Assembly: GCF_007829875.1 (NCBI RefSeq)
Contig: NZ_VIWV01000001.1
Location: 992,001 to 1,056,000 of the forward strand
DNA: 64,000 bases
Origin: Streptomyces capillispiralis
GTDB lineage: Bacteria; Actinomycetota; Actinomycetes; Streptomycetales; Streptomycetaceae
Reading direction: 5' to 3'
Shown here: positions 1 to 8,486 of the stretch, one piece after another
Numbering within the stretch: position 1 is the first letter of the stretch
Layout: every line of letters starts with the position of its first letter
The notes under the pieces: generated by a model
Databases searched by the model: none
Told to the model about the DNA's origin: nothing
What the model saw: the letters and a program-made list of their open reading frames with translations, nothing else
Made by a program: the position numbers and the translations under genes

Positions 1-8
1 TCTCGGGC

Positions 9-2273
9 ATGAGCCAGACCAGCGAGTTCATCACCATCACCGGGGCCGGGGAGAACAACCTCAAGGACGTCTCGCTCCGCATCCCGAAGGGCCGGCTGAC
101 CGTGTTCACCGGCGTTTCGGGATCGGGGAAGTCGTCGGTCGTCTTCGACACGATCGCGGTCGAGTCGCAGCGGCAACTGGCCGAGACGTTCACCTGGTTC
201 GTGCGCAGCCGGCTGCCCAAGTACGAACGTCCGCACGCGGAAGCGCTGGAGCACCTCACGCCCGCGATCGTCGTCGACCAGCGGCCCATCGGCGGCCACT
301 CCCGGTCGACGGTCGGCACGATGACGGACGTCTCCTCGGTGCTGCGGGTGCTGTTCTCCCGGCACGGCACACCGAGCGCCGGACCGGCGACGGCGTACTC
401 GTTCAACGACCCGTCGGGCATGTGCCCCGCGTGCGACGGCCTGGGCCGGACCGTACGGCCCGACTGGGACCGCATCCTCGACCCGGACCGCTCCCTCGCC
501 GAGGGGGCGGTCCGCTTCCCGCCGTTCGCCGCCGGGACCTGGCAGGGGCAGGCGTACACCAACAGCGACGAGCTGGACCCGCACAAGCCGGTGCGGGAGT
601 TCACCGCGGCCGAGCGGGAGTTCCTGATGCGGGGGCGCCCGGGCAGCAAGGTCACCGTGAGCGGCACGGGCGGGACGTGGACCACCGAGTACGAGGGGCT
701 GGCCGACCGTTTCGAGCGGCTGTACCTGAAGCGGGACCTGGCGGGGATGAGCCAGAGGACCCGGGACACGGTGCGGGAGTTCCTGGCCGAGGGGGTCTGC
801 GCGGCCTGCGGGGGCGCCCGGCTCAACGAGGCGGCGCTGGCGTCCCGGATCGGCGGCCGGTCCATCGCCGACTGCGCCCGGATGCAGGTCACCGACCTGA
901 TCGCCGTGCTGCGGGAGATCGACGACCCGGTGGCCGCGCCGATCGCCCGGGCCGCCGTCGCCGCCCTGGAGCGGATCGAGCGGATCGGGCTCGGCTACCT
1001 CAGCCTCGACCGGGAGACGACCACCCTCTCCGGCGGCGAGGGGCAGCGGCTGAAGACCGTGCGGCACCTCGGGTCCAGTCTGACCGGGATGACGTACATC
1101 TTCGACGAGCCCAGCGTCGGACTGCACCCGCGGGACGTCCACCGCCTCGGTGAACTGCTGCTGCGGCTGCGCGACAAGGGCAACACGGTGCTGGTGGTCG
1201 AGCACGACCCCGACGTCATCGCCCTGGCCGACCATGTGGTCGACATGGGCCCGGGGGCGGGCACCGGGGGCGGCCGGGTGGTGTTCGAGGGGACGCCGGA
1301 CGCGCTCGCCGCCTCCGGCACGCTCACCGGACGGTGTCTGCGGCGGCGTACGGCGGTCAAGGACACGGTGCGGGAGGCGGTGGGCGAGCTGTGGGTGAAG
1401 GGGGCCCGCCGGCACAACCTGCGCGAGGTCACCGTGCGGTTCCCGGCCGGGGTGCTCACCGCGGTGACCGGGGTCGCCGGCTCCGGCAAGAGCACCCTGG
1501 TCGCCGAGTTCACCGCCGCCCACGGTGACGCCGTGGTGGTCGACCAGTCCTCGATCGGCATCTCCGCCCGGTCCACCCCGGCGACGTATCTCGGGATCAT
1601 GGACACGGTGCGGAAGATCTTCGCGCGGGAGACGGGGGCCGAGCCGGGGCTGTTCAGCTTCAACTCCGAGGGCGCCTGCGGGACCTGCGAGGGCCGCGGG
1701 ATCATGTACACCGACCTCGCGTTCATGGACCCGGTGACGACGACGTGCCCCGCCTGCGAGGGGCGGCGCTTCAAGGACGAGGTGCTGCGGCTGACCGTCG
1801 GCGGCCACTCCGTCGCCGACGTGCTGGAGATGACGGCCGAACAGGCGCTGGACCTCTTCGACGACACCGGGGTACGGCGCAGGCTGCGGGCGCTGCGGGA
1901 CGTCGGCCTGACCTACCTCACCCTGGGGCAGCCGCTGTCCACCCTCTCCGGCGGTGAACGGCAGCGGATCAAGCTCGCCACCCGGCTGCACCGCACGGGT
2001 GCGGTGTACGTGCTCGACGAGCCGACGACCGGGCTGCACATGGCGGACGTGGACGGGCTCGTCGCCCTCCTCGACCGGCTCGTGGACGCGGGCAACACCG
2101 TCCTCGTCGTCGAGCACAACCTGGACGTCGTGGCCCGCGCCGACTGGGTGATCGACCTCGGTCCGGGCGGCGGACGGGACGGCGGCCGGGTGGTCTTCGA
2201 GGGCACTCCGGCCCAGCTGCTGGAGGCCGAGGGGTCCTTCACGGGGCAGCACCTGCGGCGCGCCGTGCGCTGA
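9..2273 (+). CDS. Short UvrA-like tandem ABC ATPase (UvrA2/DrrC type)
   Basis: This 754-residue protein is a UvrA-family ATPase with two nucleotide-binding halves. Walker A motifs are GVSGSGKSS at residues 35-43 and GVAGSGKST near 486-494; ABC signatures are LSGGEGQRLK near 340 and LSGGERQRIK near 646. Paired-cysteine zinc motifs (CPACDG, CAACGG, CGTCEG, CPACEG) are kept. It is about 200 residues shorter than canonical UvrA, and the region corresponding to the UvrB-binding insertion appears absent. That places it with the short UvrA2/DrrC-like proteins, which in the family are tied to DNA-damage tolerance or resistance to DNA-binding drugs rather than core excision repair. No drug-biosynthesis gene is nearby, so the substrate is unknown. 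The first ATG is used; upstream context lies outside the window. Confidence 0.9.
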   Translation: MSQTSEFITITGAGENNLKDVSLRIPKGRLTVFTGVSGSGKSSVVFDTIAVESQRQLAETFTWFVRSRLPKYERPHAEALEHLTPAIVVDQRPIGGHSRSTVGTMTDVSSVLRVLFSRHGTPSAGPATAYSFNDPSGMCPACDGLGRTVRPDWDRILDPDRSLAEGAVRFPPFAAGTWQGQAYTNSDELDPHKPVREFTAAEREFLMRGRPGSKVTVSGTGGTWTTEYEGLADRFERLYLKRDLAGMSQRTRDTVREFLAEGVCAACGGARLNEAALASRIGGRSIADCARMQVTDLIAVLREIDDPVAAPIARAAVAALERIERIGLGYLSLDRETTTLSGGEGQRLKTVRHLGSSLTGMTYIFDEPSVGLHPRDVHRLGELLLRLRDKGNTVLVVEHDPDVIALADHVVDMGPGAGTGGGRVVFEGTPDALAASGTLTGRCLRRRTAVKDTVREAVGELWVKGARRHNLREVTVRFPAGVLTAVTGVAGSGKSTLVAEFTAAHGDAVVVDQSSIGISARSTPATYLGIMDTVRKIFARETGAEPGLFSFNSEGACGTCEGRGIMYTDLAFMDPVTTTCPACEGRRFKDEVLRLTVGGHSVADVLEMTAEQALDLFDDTGVRRRLRALRDVGLTYLTLGQPLSTLSGGERQRIKLATRLHRTGAVYVLDEPTTGLHMADVDGLVALLDRLVDAGNTVLVVEHNLDVVARADWVIDLGPGGGRDGGRVVFEGTPAQLLEAEGSFTGQHLRRAVR

Positions 2274-2429
2274 GGCCGGTTACCCGGTGGTACATCTCAT
2301 CGGCGCCGGGGGTGGCCCGGTCGGGGACGGCGCTGCATGATGGCTGTTCCCGGCGCCGGAGGGCTACAGGCCGTTCCCGGACGGCTCCGGTACGGCCAGA
2401 CATGTCCCGTCCGATACGGAGTCCCGCTC

Positions 2430-3206
2430 GTGCCCAGCAAGAAGGCCCTCGTCCGCCGCCCCTCCCCCCGCCTGGCCGAGGGGCTGGTGACGCACCTCGA
2501 ACGGGAACGCGTCGACGCCGGCCGCGCGGTGGAGCAGTGGGAGGCGTACACGGAGGCGCTGCGCGCCCACGGCTGGGAGACGATCGAGGTGGACCCGGCC
2601 GACGACTGCCCGGACTCCGTGTTCGTCGAGGACACGGTGGTGATGTACCGGAACGTGGCGCTGATCGCCCGGTCCGGGGCCGGGTCCCGGCGCGCGGAGA
2701 CGCCCGGGGTCGAGGAGGCCGTGGCGTCGCTGGGCTGCTCGGTGAACTGGGTGTGGGAGCCGGGCACGCTGGACGGCGGCGACGTCCTCAAGGTCGGCGA
2801 CACCGTCTACGTGGGCCGCGGCGGGCGCACCAACGCGGCCGGGGTGCAGCAGGTGCGGGCCGCGTTCGAGCCGCTGGGCGCCCGGGTGGTGGCCGTGCCG
2901 GTCGCCAAGGTGCTGCATCTGAAGTCGGCGGTGACGGCCCTGCCGGACGGGACGGTCGTCGGGCACATCCCGCACATGGACGCGCCGTCGCTGTTCCCCC
3001 GCTTCCTGCCGGTGCCGGAGCCGTCCGGGGCGCACGTGGTGCTGCTGGGCGGTGACAGACTGCTGATGGCGTCGAGCGCGCCGAAGACCGCGGAGCTGTT
3101 CGCCGACCTCGGTTACGAGCCGGTGCCGGTGGACATCGGCGAGTTCGAGAAACTCGAGGGCTGTGTGACATGCCTCTCGGTGCGTCTGCGGGAGTTGTAT
3201 GCCTGA
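2430..3206 (+). CDS. Dimethylarginine dimethylaminohydrolase-type amidinohydrolase
   Basis: A 258-residue cytosolic guanidino-group hydrolase of the DDAH/arginine deiminase fold. The expected family activity is hydrolysis of N-omega-methylated arginine to citrulline plus methylamine. The catalytic His163 (in VLHLKSAVT) and Cys248 (in EGCVTCLSVR) sit where the family has them, and the acidic EDTVV and DGGD segments are kept. The GTG at 2430 gives the usual family length; a longer frame open from 2337 adds 31 residues that look non-coding. It lies in the same direction as the UvrA-like gene, about 155 bases downstream, with no sign of a shared operon. A related amidinohydrolase specificity cannot be excluded. 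Confidence 0.88.
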   Translation: MPSKKALVRRPSPRLAEGLVTHLERERVDAGRAVEQWEAYTEALRAHGWETIEVDPADDCPDSVFVEDTVVMYRNVALIARSGAGSRRAETPGVEEAVASLGCSVNWVWEPGTLDGGDVLKVGDTVYVGRGGRTNAAGVQQVRAAFEPLGARVVAVPVAKVLHLKSAVTALPDGTVVGHIPHMDAPSLFPRFLPVPEPSGAHVVLLGGDRLLMASSAPKTAELFADLGYEPVPVDIGEFEKLEGCVTCLSVRLRELYA

Positions 3207-3316
3207 CTCCGGGCACCTTCACCCGTACGGCGCAACGACCTGCGGCTCCGGGCGCTCGCGCCCCGATCCCTCACCCGAAGGGATCCCCGCTGATCAGGGG
3301 TCTTTACAGCGCCCTT

Positions 3317-3366
3317 AACCTACGGCTACGTAACCTACGGGTTCGTAGCCTACGATGCCGTAGGTT
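3317..3366 (+). promoter_or_regulatory. Three tandem palindromic operators upstream of the desaturase
   Basis: Three 16-base elements of form CCTACG-N4-CGTAGG lie at 3319-3334, 3334-3349 and 3349-3364, repeating every 15 bases. The third is a perfect palindrome (arms CCTACG and CGTAGG), the second matches in 5 of 6 bases per arm, and the first is degenerate on its right side. Such dyads fit TetR-family repressors. Fatty-acid desaturase genes in actinobacteria are often controlled by TetR-type lipid sensors. No TetR gene is adjacent, so the regulator would be encoded elsewhere. Confidence 0.65.
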
Positions 3367-3418
3367 CCCGGCCCGCTCGCCGGGACTGCCTCATGTCACC
3401 GTCCCCATGGAGTCACTC

Positions 3419-4393
3419 GTGTCGCTCACTTCTCCCCACCTCGGCAGCCCTTCGGTCTGGACCGACGCCCGGCTGTTGTACGCACTGGAGGAAGTGGTCG
3501 AGAAGGAGCTGAACCGGCATCTGAAGGTCACCAAGGACTGGATGCCGCACGAGTACGTGCCGTGGAGCGACGGCCGCAACTTCCCCGGTTTCTTCGAGGA
3601 CGGCGAGGCCTGGGAGAAGGAGCAGTCGAAGGTCACCGAGGTCGGCCGGATCGCGCTGGTGGTGAACCTGCTGACCGAGGACAACCTGCCCAGCTACCAC
3701 CACGAGATCGCCACGCTGTTCGGCCGCGAGGGCGCCTGGGGCACCTGGGTGCACCGCTGGACGGCCGAGGAGGGCCGGCACGGCATCGTGATGCGGGACT
3801 ACCTGCTGGCCTCGCGCGCGGTGGACCCGGACAAGCTGGAGCAGTTCCGCATGGCGCACATGAGCGAGGGCTTCGAGTCGGACAACCGGCACTCGATGCT
3901 CCACTCGATCGCCTACGTGGCCTTCCAGGAGCTGGCCACCCGCATCTCGCACCGCAACACCGGCCACCAGTCCGGCGACCCGGTCTGCGACCGCATGCTG
4001 GCCCGCATCGCGACCGACGAGAACCTGCACATGGTGTTCTACCGCAACCTGCTCAAGGCGGCGTTCGAGCTCGCCCCCGACCTGACCATGCAGGCGGTGC
4101 GCGACGTCGTGGTGAACTTCCGGATGCCCGGCCACAGCATCCCCGGCTTCGAGCGGGCGGCCGCGCAGATGGCCATCGGCGAGGTCTACAACCTGCGCAT
4201 CCACCACGACGACGTGATCCAGCCGGTGCTGCGCTTCCTGAAGGTCATGGAGATCGACGGGCTGGGCCCCGAGGGCGTCAAGGCCCAGGAGGAACTGGGC
4301 CTGTTCATGGGCGGCCTGGACGCGGAGGCCTCGAAGTTCGACGAGAAGCTGGCGGCCCGCAAGGCCCGCATGGCGGCCCGCGCCGCCGGCTGA
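3419..4393 (+). CDS. Acyl-[acyl-carrier-protein] desaturase (soluble di-iron)
   Basis: A 324-residue soluble stearoyl-ACP-type desaturase, which inserts a double bond into acyl-ACP using O2 and ferredoxin electrons. Di-iron carboxylate/histidine motifs are visible as EDNLPSYH, EEGRHGIVMRDY and DENLHMVF. The GTG at 3419 is chosen because GGAG sits six bases upstream and the resulting N-terminus (MSLTSPHLGSP) resembles relatives; ATG 3407 is the in-frame alternative. The gene stands alone directly downstream of three tandem palindromes, suggesting repression according to membrane lipid state. It is followed by a relic region rather than an electron-donor gene. Confidence 0.92.
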   Translation: MSLTSPHLGSPSVWTDARLLYALEEVVEKELNRHLKVTKDWMPHEYVPWSDGRNFPGFFEDGEAWEKEQSKVTEVGRIALVVNLLTEDNLPSYHHEIATLFGREGAWGTWVHRWTAEEGRHGIVMRDYLLASRAVDPDKLEQFRMAHMSEGFESDNRHSMLHSIAYVAFQELATRISHRNTGHQSGDPVCDRMLARIATDENLHMVFYRNLLKAAFELAPDLTMQAVRDVVVNFRMPGHSIPGFERAAAQMAIGEVYNLRIHHDDVIQPVLRFLKVMEIDGLGPEGVKAQEELGLFMGGLDAEASKFDEKLAARKARMAARAAG

Positions 4394-4416
4394 GCACCGG
4401 CCGGGACCCGTGGGGG

Positions 4417-4462
4417 CGGGGCGGCTGGATCCGAACCAGCGTGTCCCGGTTTTTGGAGACCC
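4417..4462 (-). other. tRNA-like 3' fragment (tRNA-Trp-like anticodon and T arms)
   Basis: Read on the minus strand, this stretch has an anticodon-loop-like CTCCAAA, then a T-arm-like stem-loop (GCTGG, TTCGGAT, CCAGC) and a C-rich acceptor-like strand, resembling the last part of tRNA-Trp. No D arm and no properly paired 5' acceptor strand can be found upstream, where the large hairpin lies instead. The anticodon stem also has a mismatch. It is therefore not a functional tRNA as seen. It may be a tRNA remnant or a chance resemblance. Confidence 0.3.
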
Positions 4463-4529
4463 GGCGCGTCGGCCTCTGCGTTGCGACCCCGCCCTCGGGG
4501 GCAGCGTAGAGGCCGACGCGCCGGGTCTC
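4456..4529. repeat. Large inverted repeat (25-base arms) beside tRNA-like sequence
   Basis: Left arm 4456-4480 and right arm 4505-4529 are reverse complements in 24 of 25 bases, enclosing a 24-base spacer that itself contains CCCCGCCCTCGGGG. A transcript of either strand would form a very stable hairpin. No T-tract follows on either side. It could act as a bidirectional terminator between the plus-strand desaturase and minus-strand WhiB region, or be a footprint of a lost mobile element, because the decayed SDR gene breaks off at its right edge. Confidence 0.7.
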
Positions 4530-4535
4530 ACCGGT

Positions 4536-4806
4536 CGTGGCACGGCACCGGCCGACGGTGGCGTGAAGCCCGGGGCCCGCCGCGCGCCCTCGGGCAGGGC
4601 GTCCCGTTCCCCGGAGGCGAGCAGCGCGTACGACTCCGGTGGCCGCCGCACGGTCCGCGCCGCGTTGTTGACGAGGATGTCCAACGGCTCGCCCTCCTGG
4701 CGCAGTTCCTCGCACAGCCCCAGCACCTGACGGGGGTCGCGCAGGTCGACGGCGAGGACCCGCAGCCGGTCGAGCCGCTGCGCGCTGTCCGCCCGCGCGG
4801 CGGGTG
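4536..4806 (-). pseudogene. Internal fragment of a short-chain dehydrogenase
   Basis: The minus-strand frame reads as an SDR segment: RLDRLRVLAVDLRDP, then LGLCEELRQEGEPLDILVNN (the LDxLVNNA motif that follows beta-4 of the Rossmann fold), then about 40 more residues ending GFTPPSAGAVP. The N-terminal GxxxGIG cofactor loop and the YxxxK catalytic region are both missing. The frame is cut off at the large hairpin on one side and runs into the end of the WhiB-like gene on the other. G/C third-position use is still gene-like, so the loss looks recent. It is not expected to be functional. Confidence 0.7.
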
Positions 4807-4817
4807 ACCGGCGCGGG

Positions 4818-5063
4818 CTACCGTCCCGCGCGGCGCAGTTCCAGGCGTTCCTTCTCCGACAGGCCGCCCCAGACGCCGAACCGCATGTCGTGGGCGAGGG
4901 CGTAGTCCAGGCAGGCCGCGCGGATCGGGCAGAGGCCGCAGATGCGCTTGGCCTCCCGGACCGAGCTACCGGGCTCGGGGAAGAAGAAGTCTCCCCCGGT
5001 CTGCGCGCACAGGGCCTCCTCCTGCCAGGCGAGGTCGGGCGCCGGGTACGTGTCGATGTGCAT
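4818..5063 (-). CDS. WhiB-like (Wbl) iron-sulfur regulator
   Basis: An 81-residue Wbl protein. Four cysteines at positions 19, 42, 45 and 51 form the C-x22-C-x2-C-x5-C cluster that binds [4Fe-4S]. The GVWGG turn (about 63-67) and a basic C-terminus (SEKERLELRRAGR) follow. Wbl proteins act with the housekeeping sigma factor as redox/NO-responsive regulators of development or antibiotic production in actinobacteria. ATG 5063 is used; the frame stays open to a TTG at 5102, but the added residues have no Wbl character. The subtype cannot be assigned by eye. It sits between the SDR relic and a VOC gene, with no obvious operon partner. Confidence 0.9.
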   Translation of the reverse strand: MHIDTYPAPDLAWQEEALCAQTGGDFFFPEPGSSVREAKRICGLCPIRAACLDYALAHDMRFGVWGGLSEKERLELRRAGR

Positions 5064-5213
5064 GGCCGGAAGCGTGCCGGGCGGCGAAAAACGTTCGATC
5101 AACGCGGGATCAACGCGGCGCCGGGCCGCGGCCCCGCGGGCCGCGCCGCGGACGTCCGTGACCGCATGATGATGACGCCGGGTGTCCGGACGCGCACGGC
5201 GGCGCGCCGGTGT

Positions 5214-6008
5214 TCAGCTCTGGCGCGGATCGCCCTTGAGGACCGCGAACCGCGCGCCGTACGGGTCCTCCAGCCGTGCCAGCCGGCCGACGCCGGCGAG
5301 GGAGGTGGCCGGCATCCGCACCCTGCCGCCGAGGTCCACGGCCCTGGCGACGACGGCGTCGGGGTCGTCCACCCCGATGTAGGGCAGCCAGTGGGGGCGG
5401 CCGCTCACCGCCTCGGTAGGGTCGTCGGCCAGCGGGACCAGCCCGCCGAACATGCCGTCGTCGCCGGTTCCGGCGGGGTTGACGGAGGTGTAGACGCCGT
5501 CGGGGAAGGTCACGGCGGAGGTCTCCCAGCCGAGGACGGCGTGGTAGAAGGCGGCGGCGCGGGCGATGTCCGGGGTGTAGAGCTCGACCCAGCACAGGGA
5601 GCCGACCTCGCCGGCCGCCTCGAAGCCCTTGAGGAGGTGCGGCTCCCGGACGCCGAAGGGGACGCCCGCCTGGTCGGCGAGGACGGCCGTCCTGCCCTGC
5701 CCCTTCACGTCCGTCGGCGGCATGGGCACGCTGCCCCGGGCCTGCTCGGCGGCCCGCGCCGTGGCATCGGCGTCGGGGCTGCGGAAGTAGACGGTCCACG
5801 CGGGCGGGCCCTGCTCCGGTGCGGTGGGCATGCCGCCGGCGACGATCCGGTCGGCCAGCCGGAAGAAGCCGTAGCCGCCGGCGTCGGGGCCCGCCGGCCG
5901 GAACTCCCAGCCGAACAGGCCGCCGTAGAAGGCGGTGGTGCCCTCGATGTCGGGGGTGCCGACGTCGATCCAGTCGGGGGCGCCGTCGACGAAGCGGGTG
6001 GTGAGCAT
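5214..6008 (-). CDS. VOC-superfamily protein with two glyoxalase-like domains
   Basis: A 264-residue protein built from two vicinal-oxygen-chelate domains (about residues 1-115 and 130-260). Each starts with a typical strand (WIDVGTPDIEGTTAFYGGLFGWE; LCWVELYTPDIARAAAFYHAVLGWE) and holds beta-alpha-beta-beta-beta modules. Relatives are annotated as glyoxalase-like or CFP30B-type hydroxylases; the reaction is not predictable from sequence. The ATG at 6008 has a strong GGAGGAGG upstream on the minus strand, better than an open extension to 6119. It is monocistronic; the next gene on the strand begins beyond a 187-base gap with no recognised element. Confidence 0.85.
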   Translation of the reverse strand: MLTTRFVDGAPDWIDVGTPDIEGTTAFYGGLFGWEFRPAGPDAGGYGFFRLADRIVAGGMPTAPEQGPPAWTVYFRSPDADATARAAEQARGSVPMPPTDVKGQGRTAVLADQAGVPFGVREPHLLKGFEAAGEVGSLCWVELYTPDIARAAAFYHAVLGWETSAVTFPDGVYTSVNPAGTGDDGMFGGLVPLADDPTEAVSGRPHWLPYIGVDDPDAVVARAVDLGGRVRMPATSLAGVGRLARLEDPYGARFAVLKGDPRQS

Positions 6009-6195
6009 GGTGCCTCCTCCGGGCGGTCCCGTCGCCTGCTCTGCCGAGTCTTCCACCGCCCACCGGCCGTCGCCGTCGGAGCACCCGGACGGGCGTAGCG
6101 CGGGTCCGGCAACGGCCACCCGGCCGCGGGCCGCACCGCACGCGGACGCGCACCGGCCCCCGTCCCTCAGGCCCGCGCGGCCGCCCCGGCCCCCC

Positions 6196-7233
6196 TCACG
6201 CGGACGCGCGCCGGACCAGGGTCGTCGGGAGGATCACGCCGGACGGGGTCCCGCCGCTCTCGTCCGGCGCGGTCGTGCGGTCGAGGTCGCGCAGCAGGAG
6301 GCGGGCCATCAGCCGGCCCATCTCCTCGATGTCCTGGCGGACCGTGGTGAGCGGCGGTTCGGTCTGTTCGGCGATCGGCAGCATGTCGTCGAAGCCGACG
6401 ACCGCCACGTCGTCCGGCACCCGCAGCCCGCGCTCGCGCAGCACCCGCAGGGCGCCCGCCGCGGTGATGTCGTTGGCGGCGAACACCGCGTCGAGGCCGG
6501 GGCAGCGGTCGAGGAGTTCGCGCATCGCCCACTCGCCGCAGGCCGCGGTGAAGTCGCCCTCCACGACCAGCCGGGGATCGGCGTCGGCCATGACGTCCCG
6601 GAAGCCGTCGAGCCGGTCCACCGCCGAGGTCTGGTCCAGGGCGCCGGTGATGTGCGCGACGCGGCTGCGGCCGAGGCCGAGCAGATGCCGTACGGCGTCG
6701 CGGGCGCCGCCCCGGTTGTCGCTGTCGACGTAGACGACGCCGTCCGGGCCGCCGTTCCAGTCGGGCCGGCCGCCGAACACGGTCGGCAGACCGGCCCGCT
6801 GGATCAGTTCGGGCAGCGGGTCGTCGATGTGGAGGGAGAAGACCAGCGCGCCGTCGACATGGCCGCCGGCCAGGTAGCGGCCGACCCGGGCGTGGTCGTC
6901 GCGGTCCTCGGTGAGCAGCAGGACGAGCTGGTTGTCATGGGCCGTCAGCTCCTTGCTGATGCCGCGCAGCTGCCGCGCGAAGAAGGGGTCGGCGAAGACG
7001 CGGGTCTCCGGTTCGGCCACGATGACGGCGACGGCGTCGTGCCGCTTGGTGACCAGGCTGCGTGCCGCCTGGTTGGGTACGTAGCCCAGTTCGTCCACCG
7101 CCCTGCGGACCCGCTCGGCCAGGGGCTCGCGCACTCCGTCGGAGCCGTTGACCACGCGGGAGACGGTGGCGCGGGAGACCCCGGCCCGCGCGGCCACCGC
7201 CTCCAGCGTGGGGCGCGGCACTGTCTCGGTCAC
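6196..7233 (-). CDS. LacI-family transcriptional repressor
   Basis: A 345-residue sugar-responsive repressor. The N-terminal helix-turn-helix (LEAVAARAGVSRATVSRVVNG) and hinge helix (YVPNQAARSLVTKR) are followed by a periplasmic-binding-like effector domain with typical LacI segments (VFAANDITAAGALRVLRERG, DVAVVGFDD, PPLTTVRQD). GTG 7233 is favoured by AGGAG seven bases upstream; GTG 7248 lacks a ribosome site. It lies downstream of the laccase in the same direction, 86 bases apart. No sugar transporter is adjacent, so the target is unknown. Confidence 0.88.
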   Translation of the reverse strand: MTETVPRPTLEAVAARAGVSRATVSRVVNGSDGVREPLAERVRRAVDELGYVPNQAARSLVTKRHDAVAVIVAEPETRVFADPFFARQLRGISKELTAHDNQLVLLLTEDRDDHARVGRYLAGGHVDGALVFSLHIDDPLPELIQRAGLPTVFGGRPDWNGGPDGVVYVDSDNRGGARDAVRHLLGLGRSRVAHITGALDQTSAVDRLDGFRDVMADADPRLVVEGDFTAACGEWAMRELLDRCPGLDAVFAANDITAAGALRVLRERGLRVPDDVAVVGFDDMLPIAEQTEPPLTTVRQDIEEMGRLMARLLLRDLDRTTAPDESGGTPSGVILPTTLVRRASA

Positions 7234-7319
7234 TTCGGGGCTCCTCACCTGCGGCTGCCGGCAAGGATAGCCCCGGCCCGCCGACGGGCGAGAGAGCCCG
7301 CGGACCGGGTTTCGTCAGG

Positions 7320-8312
7320 TCAGTGCTGGTGTTCCTGGTCCTGCTCCTCCTCGGCGGCCTGCCCGTGGGCGTGGTCGTGCGGGTCGTACCCGGGGATCGT
7401 GCCGTCCGGCTTCTTCACCAGGAACAGCCCCACCATGCCCATGTCGGAGTGGCTCTGGACGTGGCAGTGGTACATCCAGGCGCCCGCTCCGACGCCCTCC
7501 CCCGCGATCACCTGGAAGCCGAAGGAGTCCGCCGGGCCGCAGATCTTGTTGTCGATGACCTGGCTCGGGTCGTCGGGGCCGGTCAGCATGCCGGTGCGGT
7601 TGTCGGCCCAGCGGTGACCGTGCATGTGGAACGTGTGGTAGAACTCGCCGTGCGTGATCATGACGAACTCGACGCGGTCGCCCACGGTGGCCTCGAAGTC
7701 CGGGCCGGTGTGGGGCTTGCGGTTGTTGATCGTCATGTCGTTGAAGACGATGGTGTGGGTCGCGTCGGGGAGGACGTCGCCCTTGCGCCGCACGATCACC
7801 GGGCCGTAGAGGCCGTTGCGGATGCCTCCGGTGCCGTGCACCGTGCCGACGACGTGGTCGTGGTAGTGCCAGTAGCCCGCGCTGCCCGAGCGCCAGGTGC
7901 CGTCCGACCGGCGGCCGGGCTTGTGGGTGCGCCAGGTGTAGGTGCGGGTGCCGCCCGGCGGGACGTCGCTCCTGTTCTGCTTCGTGCCGTCGCTGGAGAT
8001 CTCGTAGTCGAGGCCGTGGACGTGCAGGCTCACCGGTACGTCCATGGTGTTCTCGAACTCGATGTGCAGCGTGTCGCCCTCGTTGAGCTCGATCAGCGGG
8101 CCGGGGACGGACGCCTTGCCCTTCTCGAAGCCGTAGCCCATCCCGCCGCCGTCCAGCCGCTCGGCGTACATCTTGATGCGCCGCACCTCGCCCCCGGCGG
8201 GCGCGGTGTTCGCAGGTTTGCCCGCGCTCACGGCCTCCGGTGCGAAGGACAACGATGTCGCGACGGCCGCGCCACCCAGCATCACCCGTCGGTTGAAACC
8301 GCGTCTGTCCAT
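7320..8312 (-). CDS. Small two-domain laccase (multicopper oxidase), Tat-exported
   Basis: A 330-residue secreted copper oxidase of the two-domain SLAC/EpoA type. It has an RRGFNRR Tat signal, then cupredoxin domains with copper-ligand clusters [19 protein letters not shown] and [13 protein letters not shown]. This set gives the type 1, 2 and 3 copper sites. Family enzymes oxidise phenols and related donors and reduce O2 to water, and function as trimers. The C-terminus is His/Glu rich (HDHAHGQ, QDQEHQH), possibly loosely metal-binding. A GGGGAG ribosome site precedes ATG 8312. It is divergent from the PQQ dehydrogenase/cupredoxin operon, sharing a 174-base control region. Confidence 0.95.
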   Translation of the reverse strand: MDRRGFNRRVMLGGAAVATSLSFAPEAVSAGKPANTAPAGGEVRRIKMYAERLDGGGMGYGFEKGKASVPGPLIELNEGDTLHIEFENTMDVPVSLHVHGLDYEISSDGTKQNRSDVPPGGTRTYTWRTHKPGRRSDGTWRSGSAGYWHYHDHVVGTVHGTGGIRNGLYGPVIVRRKGDVLPDATHTIVFNDMTINNRKPHTGPDFEATVGDRVEFVMITHGEFYHTFHMHGHRWADNRTGMLTGPDDPSQVIDNKICGPADSFGFQVIAGEGVGAGAWMYHCHVQSHSDMGMVGLFLVKKPDGTIPGYDPHDHAHGQAAEEEQDQEHQH

Positions 8313-8415
8313 GCCGAACTCCCCACGTGGCTGTCATGAACCTGTGAAACCGTAGCGGCCACCCCGGGGTTTATCCACAGTCAGGACAAAGTTCGTTTCA
8401 TTGCGGCCATAGGTA

Positions 8416-8444
8416 TTGGCGAATGACGCAAAGAGGTCTAGCTT
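8416..8444 (+). promoter_or_regulatory. Candidate promoter of the ThuA/PQQ dehydrogenase operon
   Basis: A -35-like TTGGCG (8416-8421) and a -10-like TAGCTT (8439-8444) are separated by 17 bases, 42 bases ahead of the ATG at 8487, with GGAGG at 8469-8473. It lies in an unusually AT-rich stretch for this genome between the divergent laccase and the secreted dehydrogenase. The spacing fits a housekeeping sigma promoter. Confidence 0.45.
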
Positions 8445-8486
8445 CCTTGTCGCTGTTGCTGCGACCGAGGAGGGGTGGGTGGCCAC

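Noticed and set aside
4417..4500. Complete tRNA gene
   Set aside because: T-arm and anticodon-like parts are visible, but no D arm and no paired acceptor stem can be built.
4456..4529. Insertion sequence with terminal inverted repeats
   Set aside because: Only 24 bases lie between the arms and no transposase or target duplication was seen.
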